From: Rosa chinensis
Lineage: Eukaryota > Streptophyta > Magnoliopsida > Rosales > Rosaceae
Length of the DNA: 64,000 nucleotides
NCBI RefSeq assembly: GCF_002994745.2
Contig: NC_037093.1
Coordinates: forward strand, 10,706,400-10,770,399
Reading direction: 5' to 3'
Under the pieces are notes generated by a model, which did no database searches, had not been told where the DNA came from, and saw nothing but the letters and a program-made list of their open reading frames with translations. Below, one piece after another: positions 45,580 through 57,550 of the stretch (its first letter is position 1; every line of letters begins with the position of its first letter). A program made the position numbers and the translations under genes.

Positions 45580-46817
45580 ATGCGAACTTCCACACGAGAT
45601 TATGGTCACCGAGATGATGTGAGGCTTACTAATCCAAATAGTCCTTAATCATCCAAATGTAAGAATACTTGTTTAGAAAAGCTAAACAAAAGGGAAAAAG
45701 GATGGTTGATCTGATGTACGAGAACGACGACATTTTCCACCTTAAGATGAGTTTTAAGGCTTCCAGTTTTTTTTATAGAAGAATTTAGTTGTACAAGAAC
45801 AAATTAATTTAGTTTTGTATATATTGGAAATTACTAGTTAATGATGTGGCATGTAAAGCTAATGATATTGCACATGCCACATCATTTGCTATTTTAATTT
45901 GGAAGGCTTACTCACCTAAGGAACAGCTTTTAAGGGATTGTAAGAGACTAGTGAATCTTATGGCTGAAAATAAATATATAGTTTTAAGTTGTTATAATTT
46001 CTGCTTTTATATTTAATATATGTGGTTGAGATGGATTTGTCTCTCACAGTCCCTTAAAATTGTCCCCTAGATGAGCAAATCTGTCTAATTTGATATAAAA
46101 TTTTGGTGTCTCTAGTATCACTCATAGTTAACAAGTACAAGGAGGAATCAAAAAGTTTAATATTTGTTAACCAAAAACAAGAAAAGTTCAATAGACTGAA
46201 GAACGTAGCTTTTCTTGCCTCCTCAAATCCCTCATGGCAGTAGCTCGTTCGTCGATCCGTCGTCTCTGGTTGAATTAGAGAAATAAAAGGAAGATATGAT
46301 CAAGTTGTTGCTGGCTGCTGATGACAAGAATACTATTGTGCAGGGTCGTTCCTATATGAAACGAGGCCTAAGGCGAATTTTGAAGAGGCATTTCTAATAT
46401 AATTTGAGAGTATAATGTATGAAAAGATATTGAGGACAATTTCATTAACATTTTGTTCATTAAGTGTCGTTTGATGATGTTTTGAGTCTTGCCTTACCTA
46501 AGAAAAATGTCTGGATCCGCCATTGATTATACAAAAGCAATGGTGTATTAATCCACAAGAAATTAAAAAATGTACAACATTGAAACACAAAAAAATAGCA
46601 TGGTGCGTCCTTCCTCATGGTTGCCTTCCATCACGCCCAAAACGGCTATATAGTCACCTCATCAATCCAACAACATACATCACAACCTGTCCAACGTAAA
46701 ACGATTTATAGCAAGAGATTAGAAGTAAATAAAACTATCACAACCTATCCAAAAATATAGAGAAAATAATAGAAAAGAATCCATAAAATGATGCATTTGA
46801 TGATTAAGAAAAACATG
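45580..46817. other. Intergenic, nothing recognised
   Basis: AT-rich DNA. A block near 46330-46520 (ACGAGGCCTAAGGCGAATTTT ... GTCTGGATCCGCCATTG, given here in two parts) has the look of a transposon remnant, but I cannot classify it. Confidence 0.3.
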
Positions 46818-47279
46818 TCATGCCAAATATACCTTCTCGATGAATCTACAAATCATGATAGAAGCAAAGCCAAGAGAAAATTGTAGTGGCCACGCCGTAA
46901 ATGGAGCAGGTGCCCAAGAAGAAAGGTGGGAAACAACTGAATATAATACTGTAGATAACAGCCTCTGCCACGCACGAACCCCGACGCTCAACCATCTCGT
47001 GGGGCTAAGATGGAGCTGTCGAATAGAAGACATTGGAAGCTCAGAGATGACTGGGGTAGGCAGACGAGATATGAGCTTAGGTGGTAGTCGTGTAATGATC
47101 TCAACTAGCTGCTCTGCGAGGTACTCGATAGGAAGAGAAGCTATGTAGTCCATAGGTAGGCGAGAGATCTGCTCAGGAGGTATGATACCGGTAGGTAGCC
47201 ACCTAATGACCCTCAGAGAGAGCCCTGAGAGAATGGGGTTCAAACCTGAATGCACGCGACGCCTAACACGCTGAAGCAC
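46818..47279 (-). CDS. Hypothetical protein with repeated LP motifs
   Basis: An open frame of about 153 codons contains a striking series of 8- to 10-residue modules: ISRLPMDYI, ASLPIEYLAE, ITRLPPKLI, SRLPTPVI, SELPMSSI. It then has two hydrophobic stretches near the C-terminus. In the same frame it continues upstream as GIDCATDYARAYVLQRVRR to a TAG at 47320-47322. Beyond that stop the frame continues as a hydrophobic segment, MTFALVAVLALLLSSAYYIG, that looks like a signal peptide. That stop may therefore be a lesion, or may hide a splice junction (CTTAG/GG). I do not recognise the family. The length and modular pattern argue against pure chance, but nothing proves expression. Confidence 0.3.
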   Translation of the reverse strand: MLQRVRRRVHSGLNPILSGLSLRVIRWLPTGIIPPEQISRLPMDYIASLPIEYLAEQLVEIITRLPPKLISRLPTPVISELPMSSIRQLHLSPTRWLSVGVRAWQRLLSTVLYSVVSHLSSWAPAPFTAWPLQFSLGFASIMICRFIEKVYLA

Positions 47280-47479
47280 ATATGCTCTAGCATAATCAGT
47301 AGCACAATCGATTCCCTAAGATACCAAGGAACCTTGGTCACTAATAGAAGCTTGACCAATGTAATATGCTGAGGAAAGCAACAGTGCTAAGACAGCTACT
47401 AGTGCAAATGTCATTGGTGCAACACCAAACCACGAACGGGTCCCATTGCAGGCACAAACACAATCAGAGCAGTCAAAGG

Positions 47480-49022
47480 CTTTAGTCCACAAGCCACTTC
47501 ACCAAATTTAGTAATTAGGTGTCAAAGCGCTTCACCAAATTTTAAAGTGTAATAATACCCTTAGATAACATAATTATCAATCTAAGCCAATAAAATATAA
47601 ATAAACAAAAGTGTAAATTTGAAAACGTAACTAAACCACCACTATTCTATGTCCTAAAAAAATTACAATTCTTTTTAATCGACCCATTTTTCATTAACCT
47701 CACAATATCATCCACGAGAAATACGGGCATGTTGTATTAATTAAGCAAATTCTTCACAAAAGCGGTTAAAAATTTTAAACTTCCACAAATACCCTCACTT
47801 AATGAAAAATCAATAAATAGATTGTTTATATATGTAAAGAAACAAATGCATCATTTCCCACAAAATTAGGACAAGTTTCCCTAAAAAATTGGAGATGGAA
47901 ACGTCCTTCACAAACTGTTCATTTTTTTTTTTTTTTATGAATAGGAAAAAATAAAACTTGATGGACATGTGCTTCTGAAACGTCCGTCACAAACTATTCA
48001 TTTTTCTTTTTTCAAATAGGAAAAAACAAAACCAATTGACATGTGCGAAGCAGATGTTAAGAGACTAGTTTTAATAATTTGAGAAAAATATCCTGAATCT
48101 TAATCGTTTGAAATAAAAGAATAGACTGCATGGACAAAGGTGTGAGATGAAGTAGAAATTATATATACACTAAAAGAGGATAGGGGATATTATAGCTTAT
48201 GAATAGTAACTTCCTTAGGAATAGTAGTTTCGATTTTGTTCCTGCCTCCTGTCTATTCTTTTACGGAATAGCCCCTTCCAGTTGTCTACTTTCTAGTGCA
48301 CCGTTCAATTCGTGGGGCAGCGATAATTTTAGACGTGGCTGTGCATGCTTTGATTCGCAGAAAGAGAGAGAGTCGTAGAGCGATTTTGTAGGCGAATAGA
48401 GATCGGTCAGAAGAGAGACAGTGTACAGTTTCCTTGGACGTGATGAGCCTGTCTTCTCCATTCTAAGAGGTATTTGATGGATTTTTCAAAAACAATCTTA
48501 CAAATTACTGTAAAATTTCATATGTCATTGATTTTGAGTTTAAGTAACAAAGGTCTTTCTAAGTGTGTTATTGATTTTGAGGGAGCCTGTAGATAATTCT
48601 AGAGCTTCTGGAAATTGAAGGAAGAAGAACGTAGTATTAAAACAAATCAATTGAGGTACGAAGCTGTGTTTTTGTTTTTCTTTACAACTGGGTATTTGGT
48701 GCATAATAGCCATCGCATTTCTCGTTCCTCTATCTGGTTGAATCATTAAATTGATATGTATTAAACTATTGAAAACAAATATCATTAGAGTAAAAATGAA
48801 AGGACTAAAGTGGTTGTTTTAAATTTTATTTTATAATAAATATAAATAGTTGATTTCAGCTAAAAGAATAATTTGGTACCTTTACTTGAAAAAAGAAAAA
48901 CACCAATAAAAATAAGATTGTTGTTCAGCCGCATTTGAATTATTTGGAACAAGTGTTTCCGTTCTCCTACAAAAAAGTTTTATGTCATTATAGATGTCAC
49001 TTTCTTTGAGGATGCTTGTGAT
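47480..49022. other. Intergenic, nothing recognised
   Basis: AT-rich DNA. 47888-47955 and 47976-48046 are related direct repeats (GTCCNTCACAAACTNTTCATTT). The frames of 60-80 codons resemble nothing. Confidence 0.4.
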
Positions 49023-49494
49023 TAGGCTTAGGCATCCGGACTCGAAGGACTGATAACCCGACCTGGACCGACCCAAATAGCCCTATTCGGTTCGGTTTGT
49101 AAATGAAAAATTTCAGTTCGGTTCAAAGACCGACCCGATTACAAACTCTCAGTTCGGTCTCGAGCTTAAGAATTTTAGGGTTCGGTCTACCCGAACCGAC
49201 CCGATTTACAAGTAATATGCCATATGTCAGTATATTATTGGATGATTATATATATAGTATATTAAAAAAAGAAGAAGTAAAAACCTCACTAAAACAGTCA
49301 ACCCTAGTCTTCACTCTCCATTTCATGATCTAAACCATATCAGTGTCTCTCTTTCACTCTTTCTCAAAACCCAGTTCAGTGAGTTCACTCTTTCTCCATT
49401 TCTCAAAAACCATATCAACTTAAACCCAGTTCTTGCTTATTCTGCATTTATGTGTTCCCAAAATCAAAACCCAGTTCATTTCATCCCAAATTTA

Positions 49495-52060
49495 ATGGCA
49501 TCTACACAAAATGCATCCTAAAGTTTAAGCTCCGAATCCGATTCCGATTCCATTAATTCCAATTCAAATTCAAAATCAATCGTTCCAAGACCAACACCAA
49601 CTCCAACCTATGCTTCGAGGGTTTAGACAATTCCCAAAACATTTAAGGCCCAAAAGAAAAAGCGAGCTATAGGGGGAAAGAGAAAGCGAGCTGCAGATGC
49701 AGAGGAAGAGGAAGGAGAAAAGTCTGAAAAACCAGCTGGAAGATCCTAGATGTGGGAACACTTCAAGAAGATCGACAAGCCTGTATTTGAGGTCAAGGAT
49801 GGTAAGAAGATTCAAACTTCTGTTATCTAGCGAGCTAAATGTAATTATTGTGGGACTGATCTTGCATGTGATAAGTACAAGAATTGGACTAGTAGTCTTA
49901 GGAGGCATATACATGATGTTTGCAAAAAATATCCGGGGAGGGTTGATTTAGAGGCTGGGCAGCAGGTTTTAAGTACTGGGGGTACTAAGGAGTTAGTGAT
50001 GATTAAGTGGAGTCAGGATGCTTGCAAGGAAGCAGCCTGCAAGATGATAGTTATGGATGAATTGCCTTTTAGTTTCATCGAAAGGCCCGAGTTTAGGTAT
50101 TTTTGTCGTGGCTGTGCCTAGGTGGGATGTACCATCTAGAAGGGTTATTGTAAAACATTTCTTGAACATGTACGAGTCAGCAAAAATAGAGATTAAGAAA
50201 GAGCTTAGGAGTCATTGTTTGTGCTTAACCATCGATACATGGACATCGATGCAAAATATCAATTACATGGTTTTGACTGCTCACTTTGTTGATTCTGATT
50301 GGACATTGCATAAAGGAATTTTGAACTTTAGGGTAATTCCTAATCATGAGGGCACTAGCATAGGGAAGTTGTTGGAGTCATGCTTGACTGATTGGGGAGT
50401 GGAGAGAGTGTTGACAGTTTCTGTTGACAATGCAAGTGCAAACAAGGTTTCACTTGACTACATTAGGAAGAAGATGTTAGGTTGGAAGAAACCACCTGTT
50501 CTAGAAGGCAAGTACCTGCCTGTTAGGTGCCTTGCCCACATTCTAAACCTAATTGTGAGATCGGGGCTTGCAGTGATGGAAAGGTCAGTTACTACAATTA
50601 GGAATGCAGTTCGATATATTAGGAGTAGTGGACAGAGGCTGGATGTTTTTAAACAGTGTGTGGCAAATGATCAGCTAGAATCTAAGAAGGTTTGTATACT
50701 CGATGTGCCGACAAGGTGGAACTCCACCTATTTAATGTTGGACACTGCATTGGGGCTAAGAAAAGCTTTCGACAGAATGGCAGATGAGGAGGAAAGCAAG
50801 TACCTAAACTACTTTGATGAGGATGATGATGTGCAACTGCAAGTGAGGCAGAAACAGAGAAGGAAAAGGGTACGGCCATCGGTTGAGGATGATTGGAACA
50901 AGGTTGTAGTGTTTGTTAGGTTTCTAAAAGTTTTTTATGATGTGACCATGAGGATAAGTGCTTCAAACCATCTCACATCACATAAAGTGTTTCATGATAT
51001 AGTGGTAATCAAGGCTGAGATAGATGACTTGTTTACACCAGCTGAGATGCAAACAAGTTTCGAGTCCGAGAAGATTTTGTATGACATGGCTGTGAAGATG
51101 AAACGGAAATTTGACAAGTATTTTGGGAGCTTGGATGACTGCAACTAGCTAATCTATATTGCGTTGGTGTTAAATCCGAGGTTCAAAATCAGAAACTTCG
51201 AGAGTATCTGCCACAAGTAGCTTAAGATGGACCATAGTGAGATTAAGACCAAGTCTGCAGAGGTAAAACATCTTCTGATTTCCCTTTATGATCTGTATAC
51301 AATATCGATGAGGGCTCAAGGATCTCAGAGTTCAAGAAAATCTAAAAGTGGAGAGCGCACACTCAGCCAAGGCACTGATGGCAGCAGATCAGTTTCCAAA
51401 AAATCTGTTCAACCAACTAGAAAAATATTGGACGTGGAACAAGACTGGGAAAGAGAGTTGGAAGACTTGGAAGAGGCTGTTGTTGGACATGAGGTTGACC
51501 GATATTTACTGGACCCTATTGAGAAGCTTCAAAATCCTCAAGAATGGCAAATATTGGACTGGTGGAAGATGAATGGCATGAAGTATCCTAGCCTTGCAGC
51601 AGTTGGCAAGGATGTTTTAGCTATACAAGTTAGCACAGTGGCAAGTGAGTCTTGCTTTAGCACTGGGAGAAGGGTCATTGATCCTTTTAGGAGTTCTCTC
51701 ACTCCCAAAACAGTTGAAGCATTGATCTGTTACCAAAACTGGATTAGGTCCGAGACCATTCATAGCATCCAATATGTTCCCACTGTTGAGGATATTGAAT
51801 TCTATGAAAGTATGGAGCATGGTATGAAATTTTGTAGTTTTGAGCATTTTAAATTTCTTTGTTTCAGTTTATATTTTTTATGTGATAAATGGTTTAATCG
51901 TCAATCCGTTTTCAATTTGGCTACAAAACATGCAAATGAAGAATGTACTACAGTTGATCAGCCTGACCTTCCATCCACCTCTAAATCTTCTAAAGCTTCA
52001 AAGAATGCAAAGACAATGGATGCTGCAAGAGCAGCAAGCAAAGGAAAAGCCAAATTATAA
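49495..52060 (+). pseudogene. hAT transposase (RICESLEEPER/DAYSLEEPER type), broken
   Basis: From the ATG the frame reads MASTQNAS, a Ser-rich N-terminus, a basic KGKRKR-like stretch and a BED zinc finger (HFKKIDKPVFEV ... KCNYCG ... LRRHIHDVC). It continues with the catalytic core (LTIDTWTS, SVDNASANK, RCLAHILNLIV, VPTRWNSTYLML) and the C-terminal dimerisation region (WWKMNGMKYPSL, VASESCFSTGRRVID, VEALICYQNW). Lesions: stops at 49519, 49624, 49747 and 49828, a one-base shift near 50103 (T-run), and stops at 51146 and 51218. A small intron may exist between 51821 and 51953 before the Lys-rich tail. It cannot make active transposase, although domesticated relatives of this family are host genes in other plants. 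Confidence 0.92.
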
Positions 52061-52796
52061 AGGTAGCAGACTGCAATCCCTTAATATGTAATTGGGAATT
52101 TGTGATGTTTTATTGTGTTAATGTGTCATTGATACAGGGACATATGTGAAACTGTTAAGTACTTAATGTGTGAACTGTTATTGAATGTGTAAATGTGTGA
52201 ATGTGTGTTAAACTGTTAATATGTGTAAATGTGTGAATTTGTGTTAAACTGTCCATATGTGTAAATGTGTGAACAACAGCTGAATATCTCAATGGTGTCA
52301 TTGATTTTGAGTTGATGTGTTAAATTGTTAATGGCTTAATGTGGTATACTGTTAATGTCATTGTGGTTCTGGACTGGTTTTTATATGTGATAATATCATT
52401 AATATGTGTGTTATTTGCAATGCTCATCACTTGAAGTCATTGATTTGGTTAATGTCATGTGATTTGATTTTTATTTGTCATTTTTGTTTGTTAAATGCAG
52501 CTTGCATTCTTGAAACTTAAAGCATTTGGAGCAGTTGCAGTAGCTGGAGTTGGTGATGAAGCATGTGGAGCAGCTGCACCCAGCTGGAGTAGCCTCCATT
52601 AGTCTATTTGTTCAACTTCCTGATTTCATTTTTAATTTTTTAATCTTTCATTGTCAAAATTTGGTGTTCTGGACTGTTGTAGACAATAAAACAATGATGA
52701 TTTGATGCTCTGGACACTGGACTTGTGGTTTGGGAATTTGCATTAGCCATTATTTCATTATTGTAGTGTAGTTTGTGGTAATGAAATTTATTTTTA

Positions 52797-54660
52797 GGAT
52801 TAATTTCAGTTTACCTACCTGAACTTTCACATATTCTTCATATTAGTCCATGAACTTCCAATTTGATCAAGACTACCCCCGAACTCCCAATTTCCATCAC
52901 CTGTGTCCAACTCTCCTAACGCCATCCAAAAATTCCGTTTACTGCTGATGTGGGACGAGTCAGCAAGCAAATTTTAAAGCCATCGGGCCCACAAAGAGGG
53001 CTAAAATAGATAATTTGCATTTTTTTTTTAAACAAATCAGCTGCGTCTTTGTTGATCACATTAACCCCAGATCCTTGAGCCTCGATCATTTTGGGGAACA
53101 ACTTCAAACCTCTCACAGATAGGGAAATCAGGAAATCTTTTAACTCCAACAAACAACACAGCTAAATCAATTCACGAGCTTATGACTCGAAACAACAACT
53201 CATTCAACTCGGCCATGAGTCCAACTCAGACTCTTGACTCACTTGCAATGCACAAGAACCTGCACATTGATGCCCTTCTCTTCCCCATGCCTATTCATCA
53301 AAATCTCCCACAGATGAAGGAGCACCACCATGACGCCCTTCTCTTTCCCATGCCTATTCATCGAATTTGAATCTGTCGATCGCAAAATCTCTATCTGACT
53401 TATTGCTCCACCTGGGTGTCTGCGACGACGATAGCGACACCAATCCTCCTCTTCTTTGTTGTGACCATACTGAATCCATACCTCCCGGAATCCTGACCTT
53501 CAGTCAATGAAAATGGCTTTGATTGAAACAGTCAACGCAACATTGATACAAGGCAAAGCAAACATCACAAAAAACTCTACCAAAACGGAGACACAGATCC
53601 ACAAAGAGCACAAATCGAAACCGAAATGTAAAGAATTGAACTTATTTTAATTAGAGGAGAAGGAGCTCAGAGCACCAGATCTCAAAAGCTCCTGAAATCC
53701 CGTTCTTCCTCTTCATCTTCGTCGCTGTCTTGTTCCTCCTCTTTGGACTCGAACACCGGACCTCGAGAGCTTGAAGAGGGACAAGCTAAGTTTCTAGTTT
53801 CAACTTCAATCTTAGGTTAGGTGGCTCCCCAAGTGGGTTGTTCTTTCTCGGGATAATGAAAAAGTAGATTGAGGTGGTTGAAGGGTGCAAAACGGTGAAA
53901 GTAGATCGAGTCGTTTGCAGAGGCATATGTGGGGCAGAAGCTGGTGAAATTCTCCTCCAGGTGGCGGTCGTAGAAGGTAGAGGGACGGTGGCGCTGCGAC
54001 GGGTTTGGCGGTGGTGGGGTCAGTGCTGGGATTCATAACCAGCGGTGGCTCTTGTCGTCCTCAACCAGCCACCTGAAGCCTCAAACTCCCGGTCGTCGTC
54101 GCTGTCGTGAAATCATAAGAATGAGCATAGCCTAGATGAGATAGATATGATGTAGAATTTGATAACCAAATCAAATTTGAGGCTTTTGTGAAGAAATTAG
54201 AAGAACCTGGATGAGGAATTGGGTAGATTTCACTACCTAAATCGGAGTTTGAGGTTCTTCCCAAGAAACCCGGATGAAATTTTGTGCTTGGAGTTTTTGT
54301 GTTTTCTACTCATTGAAATTGCATCGTCTGAGTTTGGGATCAGAGGAGCAAGAGAGATAGAGAGAGAAGGAGAGAGCGAGAGTGAGAGAGAGAGGGCGAT
54401 GCAAACAGAGGCCTTTTTTTTTTTTTTTTTTTTTTTGCGAGGATGTAAACAAAGTGGAAAATTTTGACGAGGGTATTATAGGAATTTAATCATTCGTCTC
54501 TTGCCACGTCATCAATTGACTGATAATTTGGATGGAGTGTGAAAGATTGGGCACGGTTGATTAAAATTGAGAGTTCGGGGGTAGTCTTGATCAAATTGGA
54601 AGTTCAGGGACTAACATGAAGAATGAGTGAAAGTTCAGGTAGGTAAACTGAAATTAATCC
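52797..54660. mobile_element. Mutator-like element with TSD TTATTTTTA, nested in the hAT
   Basis: A perfect 9-bp duplication TTATTTTTA (52788-52796 and 54661-54669) flanks terminal inverted repeats that begin GGATTAATTTCAGTTTACC and run about 130 bp at roughly 85 percent identity. There is no transposase. The interior (53180-54430) is moderately GC-rich and coding-like in places (53812-54036 minus strand, MNPSTDPTTAKPVAAPPSL), which could be captured host sequence, but I cannot identify a source. A GA-rich stretch and a T-run lie at 54345-54436. It is younger than the hAT element it interrupts. Confidence 0.92.
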
Positions 54661-55346
54661 TTATTTTTATGTATTTGTGACTTTGTGTAAATAATTGTGT
54701 TCATTAGCTCTTCACTTGATTGGCTTGATTGAGTTGATTCACCGTATTTGAGCTTTTATCAATTTGCCTTTAATTTCAGTTTATGTGAATGTTCTGTAAT
54801 TGCATTTGAATTGATAATAGATCAATGTTTCACAGTTTAAATTTTCAACTTTGTTGTAAACTTGTAATGTGCTTTGATGAGTGATTATTGTACTATAATG
54901 CTTGAAAAGCCCCCATTTGCGTTGCAGGTACCAAAAAATGCAACAACACAGTTCCTGGACTATGCATGTGCAGGCAAATTAGGCAATCCAGGTTCTGGAA
55001 AATGGTTTGAGTTTTGGGACCGAAAACCCGACACTTTACTTATCGGGTCGGGCTTCTCTCGGTTGCCACATTTCAAATAGACCGAACTGGCCCGGACCGA
55101 TTACTTCGGGCTCGGTTTTGGTTCTAGTAAAATTTGGACCCGGCCCGAGCCCGAGCCCAGGCCTAAAACTTAGCAAAACAAAAGGGATTTGCATCACGTT
55201 GTCCTTCGATCATTCGCGTCTCTTTTTTCAGAGCTTCTCTAACCTACAATTCCGGCAAGCGTATAAATGAGCAGGAGAATTCATCCCAACCCGATGGGAG
55301 AACAATCACTTTAAATTAAATTTCCATGACTACTCATGCTTCTTTG

Positions 55347-55689
55347 TGTAGATTGTATGGAAATGAAGAAGAAAGCCAAAGTCAAAGTCATCCAGTTAAC
55401 AAAGAAGCAAAGTCATCTAAATCCATAACAGCTCATGGCACGTGTCATGTTGTAATGGGTCAGCAAGAAAGGTTTGTTAGCAATTTGTTAATCAAAACTG
55501 AAAGTGGTTAAGCTCGTCAACCATTAGCTTAAGACCTAAGCAATCTGGTAATGTTAGCTATGTATAAATACAGTGTAATTAGACAGATGTAATCATCGAT
55601 CGAGCATAAGCAATACAACTTCGTCTTCTTCCTTCAACATTTTCTCTTCTCTCTGCTCTCAATCCCTAACCATAAATCTACTCTTAGCA
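55347..55689. mobile_element. Solo LTR, 343 bp, TSD CTTTG
   Basis: Ends TGTAGATTG and CTCTTAGCA give the TG/CA termini. CTTTG occurs directly before (55342-55346) and after (55690-55694). Internally TGTATAAATACAG is a TATA-like box, followed by pyrimidine-rich sequence as in copia LTRs. The related block at 57420-57500 lacks it. Confidence 0.85.
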
Positions 55690-55962
55690 CTTTGATTTAT
55701 GCCATTTGACTGATCATGTTATTCTTATTCATATGCATTGATATTAACCGATTGGTTTCTATACGAGGAATGGTGTTGTGTCTCTTGAAGTTGCTAGATT
55801 TTTTGGATAACCAAATTATGCAGGGATGTAAACAAATAACCCTATCATTTAGATTTTTTGTATAATGAGATATTGGAGAAAACTTTAGTAGAGGAGGATG
55901 GGTTAGAAAAGTTTCATATGCAAACCACAAATAATTTGACTTGGGAGCCAAAATTTGTCTTC

Positions 55963-56996
55963 ATGGAGATTGCTCATATTGCTGAGCTAATTGAACTGCC
56001 TATATATATTAATCATGTGGGTAATTATCACAAATGGTACCTGAACTTATCCTCTATCTTTTTATAGTACATGAACTTCAATTTTGATCACAACCAGTAC
56101 CTGAATTTTTCGATTTTATTTCAAATGGTACCTATCACTTACTTCCATTAATATTCCGTTAAAAACTGACATATGCGAAACATGTGACTCATTTTTCAAG
56201 GATAAATTTGTAAAATTGCATTTTTTTATTATTTTTTATAATATCACTTATTTTCACTTATATTGTGGCTATATAAGATGAGACTATCAAAAGGAAAAAC
56301 TTTCAACTTCAATTAAAAATATGAATGAAAGGGAAAAAAAAAATTACTAAAGTTTTGATAAGCTTTTGGTTTTAAATGTTTTATAGTTTGTCCCAAAAAA
56401 AAAATATTTTATAGTTTTATTTGAAATGTTTTGTCTGTATCTATAAAACAAATTAATTTTTGTTGAGATCTTGTTTTTAAATTTTATTTTCATAAGAGGG
56501 TAGAGATACTTTTTTTAATTCTATTTTTAATTGAACTTCTATTTTTATTAACATATAAATTGATCAAATATCTAGTAAACAATATTATTTAAATGAGTAT
56601 TTTCGTCAAACTACTCTTGAGTATAGGTCATGTATTTTGCACATGTTAATTTTTAACGGAACATTAACGGAAGTTAGTGATGGGTACCATTTGAAATGAA
56701 ATAGAAAAGTTCAAGTACTGGTTGTGATCAAAATTGAAGTTCATGTACCATTGATAAGATACATGATAAGTTCAGGTATCATTTGTGATAATAACCCTAA
56801 TCATGCGGAGTAAAAATTGTTTCAGATGATTGTGGATAAGAAGTTAATTTGCAAAAACTTTAAAACAAGACGCTCATTGTCTCATCATTTTTGAAGATCT
56901 CAACCTGCGGGTAAACCGGCAACGTTGGAAACAATATCTAACATGGGCAAACTTGTTGATAGCTTGTATGTGTGGTCTGCCAAGATAATGGCATGA
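55963..56996 (+). pseudogene. Second RPN6 C-terminal fragment, split by a MITE
   Basis: 55963-56009 reads MEIAHIAELIELPI and, after the MITE at 56019-56797, the reading resumes with HAE-stop-KLFQMIVDKK and, after disruptions, ATLETISNMGKLVDSLYVW and SAKIMA-stop. This is the PCI end of RPN6 with several lesions. It differs from the copy at 44.2 kb (for example SAKIMA here, SARI there), so the two are independent or old copies. Confidence 0.88.
56019..56797. mobile_element. Mutator-like MITE with about 160-bp TIRs
   Basis: Ends GGGTAATTATCACAAATGG and, as reverse complement, GGGTTATTATCACAAATGA continue as inverted repeats for roughly 160 bp. The duplication TAATCATGT / TAATCATGC (56010-56018 and 56798-56806) is 9 bp with one change, as for Mutator-like elements. 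The element has no coding content and is inserted inside the RPN6 remnant. Confidence 0.92.
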
Positions 56997-56999
56997 GGT

Positions 57000-57550
57000 T
57001 GTATAGTGAAGATTGAGGAGGGACTTGCAAAAGTACTTTCTTTTATTAGTTTTAGTATTTTAGCTAATGGTTTTAGTGTATAATGGTACTCAGATTTTTT
57101 AAATTTTATGTTAGAGGTTGTTCTTTTAGGAAATATGGCTACAATATATTGTGGTTTGTTAAGAAACCCCTTCCCTTTTATCTTCCCCAAGCTATTTCTT
57201 GAAGCATTGCAATCCTTGCTTTAAATAATAAGCACGGTTACAGCTTTAGAAACAGTGGTGGTGTTCTCAGTAGTGTAGCTATCTCTTAAGTTAAAATGAC
57301 ACCATATATGGTAATCAATCAAGAGGGATTGACATCAAGATACCGTTTGATCTTTCAGGCTAGGAGTTTTTTCAAGATACCGTTCGATCTTTCAGGTCTC
57401 TTTTTAGATCTCCTCTAAACCGTAATCTGGCAATCACTTTGAATTCAATTTTCATGACTGGTCATGCTACTTTCATTTATGCCATCTTGACTGATCATGC
57501 ATGTTTTTTTTATTCAGATCCATCTATATGATGGTGTTGTGTCTCTTGAC
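57000..57550. other. Flank of the RPN6 remnant and second copy of a duplicated block
   Basis: 57425-57545 corresponds to 55295-55345 plus 55690-55785: CATGACTGGTCATGCT, TTATGCCATCTTGACTGATCATG and ATGGTGTTGTGTCTCTTGA are shared. The copy stops where a T-run (the tail of the next element) begins. The minus-strand frame at 57190-56900 is a shadow of the RPN6 remnant. Confidence 0.6.

Larger units (their letters stand above)
49023..55165 (+). mobile_element. Decayed autonomous hAT transposon
   Basis: The left end TAGGCTTAGGCATCC and the reverse complement of the right end, TAGGCCTGGGCTCG, are related. Both subterminal regions carry repeated GGTTCGG, GACCCGA and CCCGAACCGAC-type motifs typical of plant hAT ends. 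The transposase gene lies between, and a Mutator-like element (52797-54660) is nested in the 3' part. The sequence after the coding region has degenerate GTGTAAATGTGTGAA repeats (52150-52280). I could not find a matching 8-bp duplication at the proposed ends, so the exact limits may be off or the duplication lost. Confidence 0.75.

Noticed and set aside
49015..55173. An 8-bp target duplication for the decayed hAT element
   Set aside because: CTTGTGAT on the left and AAACTTAG on the right do not match; shifting the ends by a few bases did not help.
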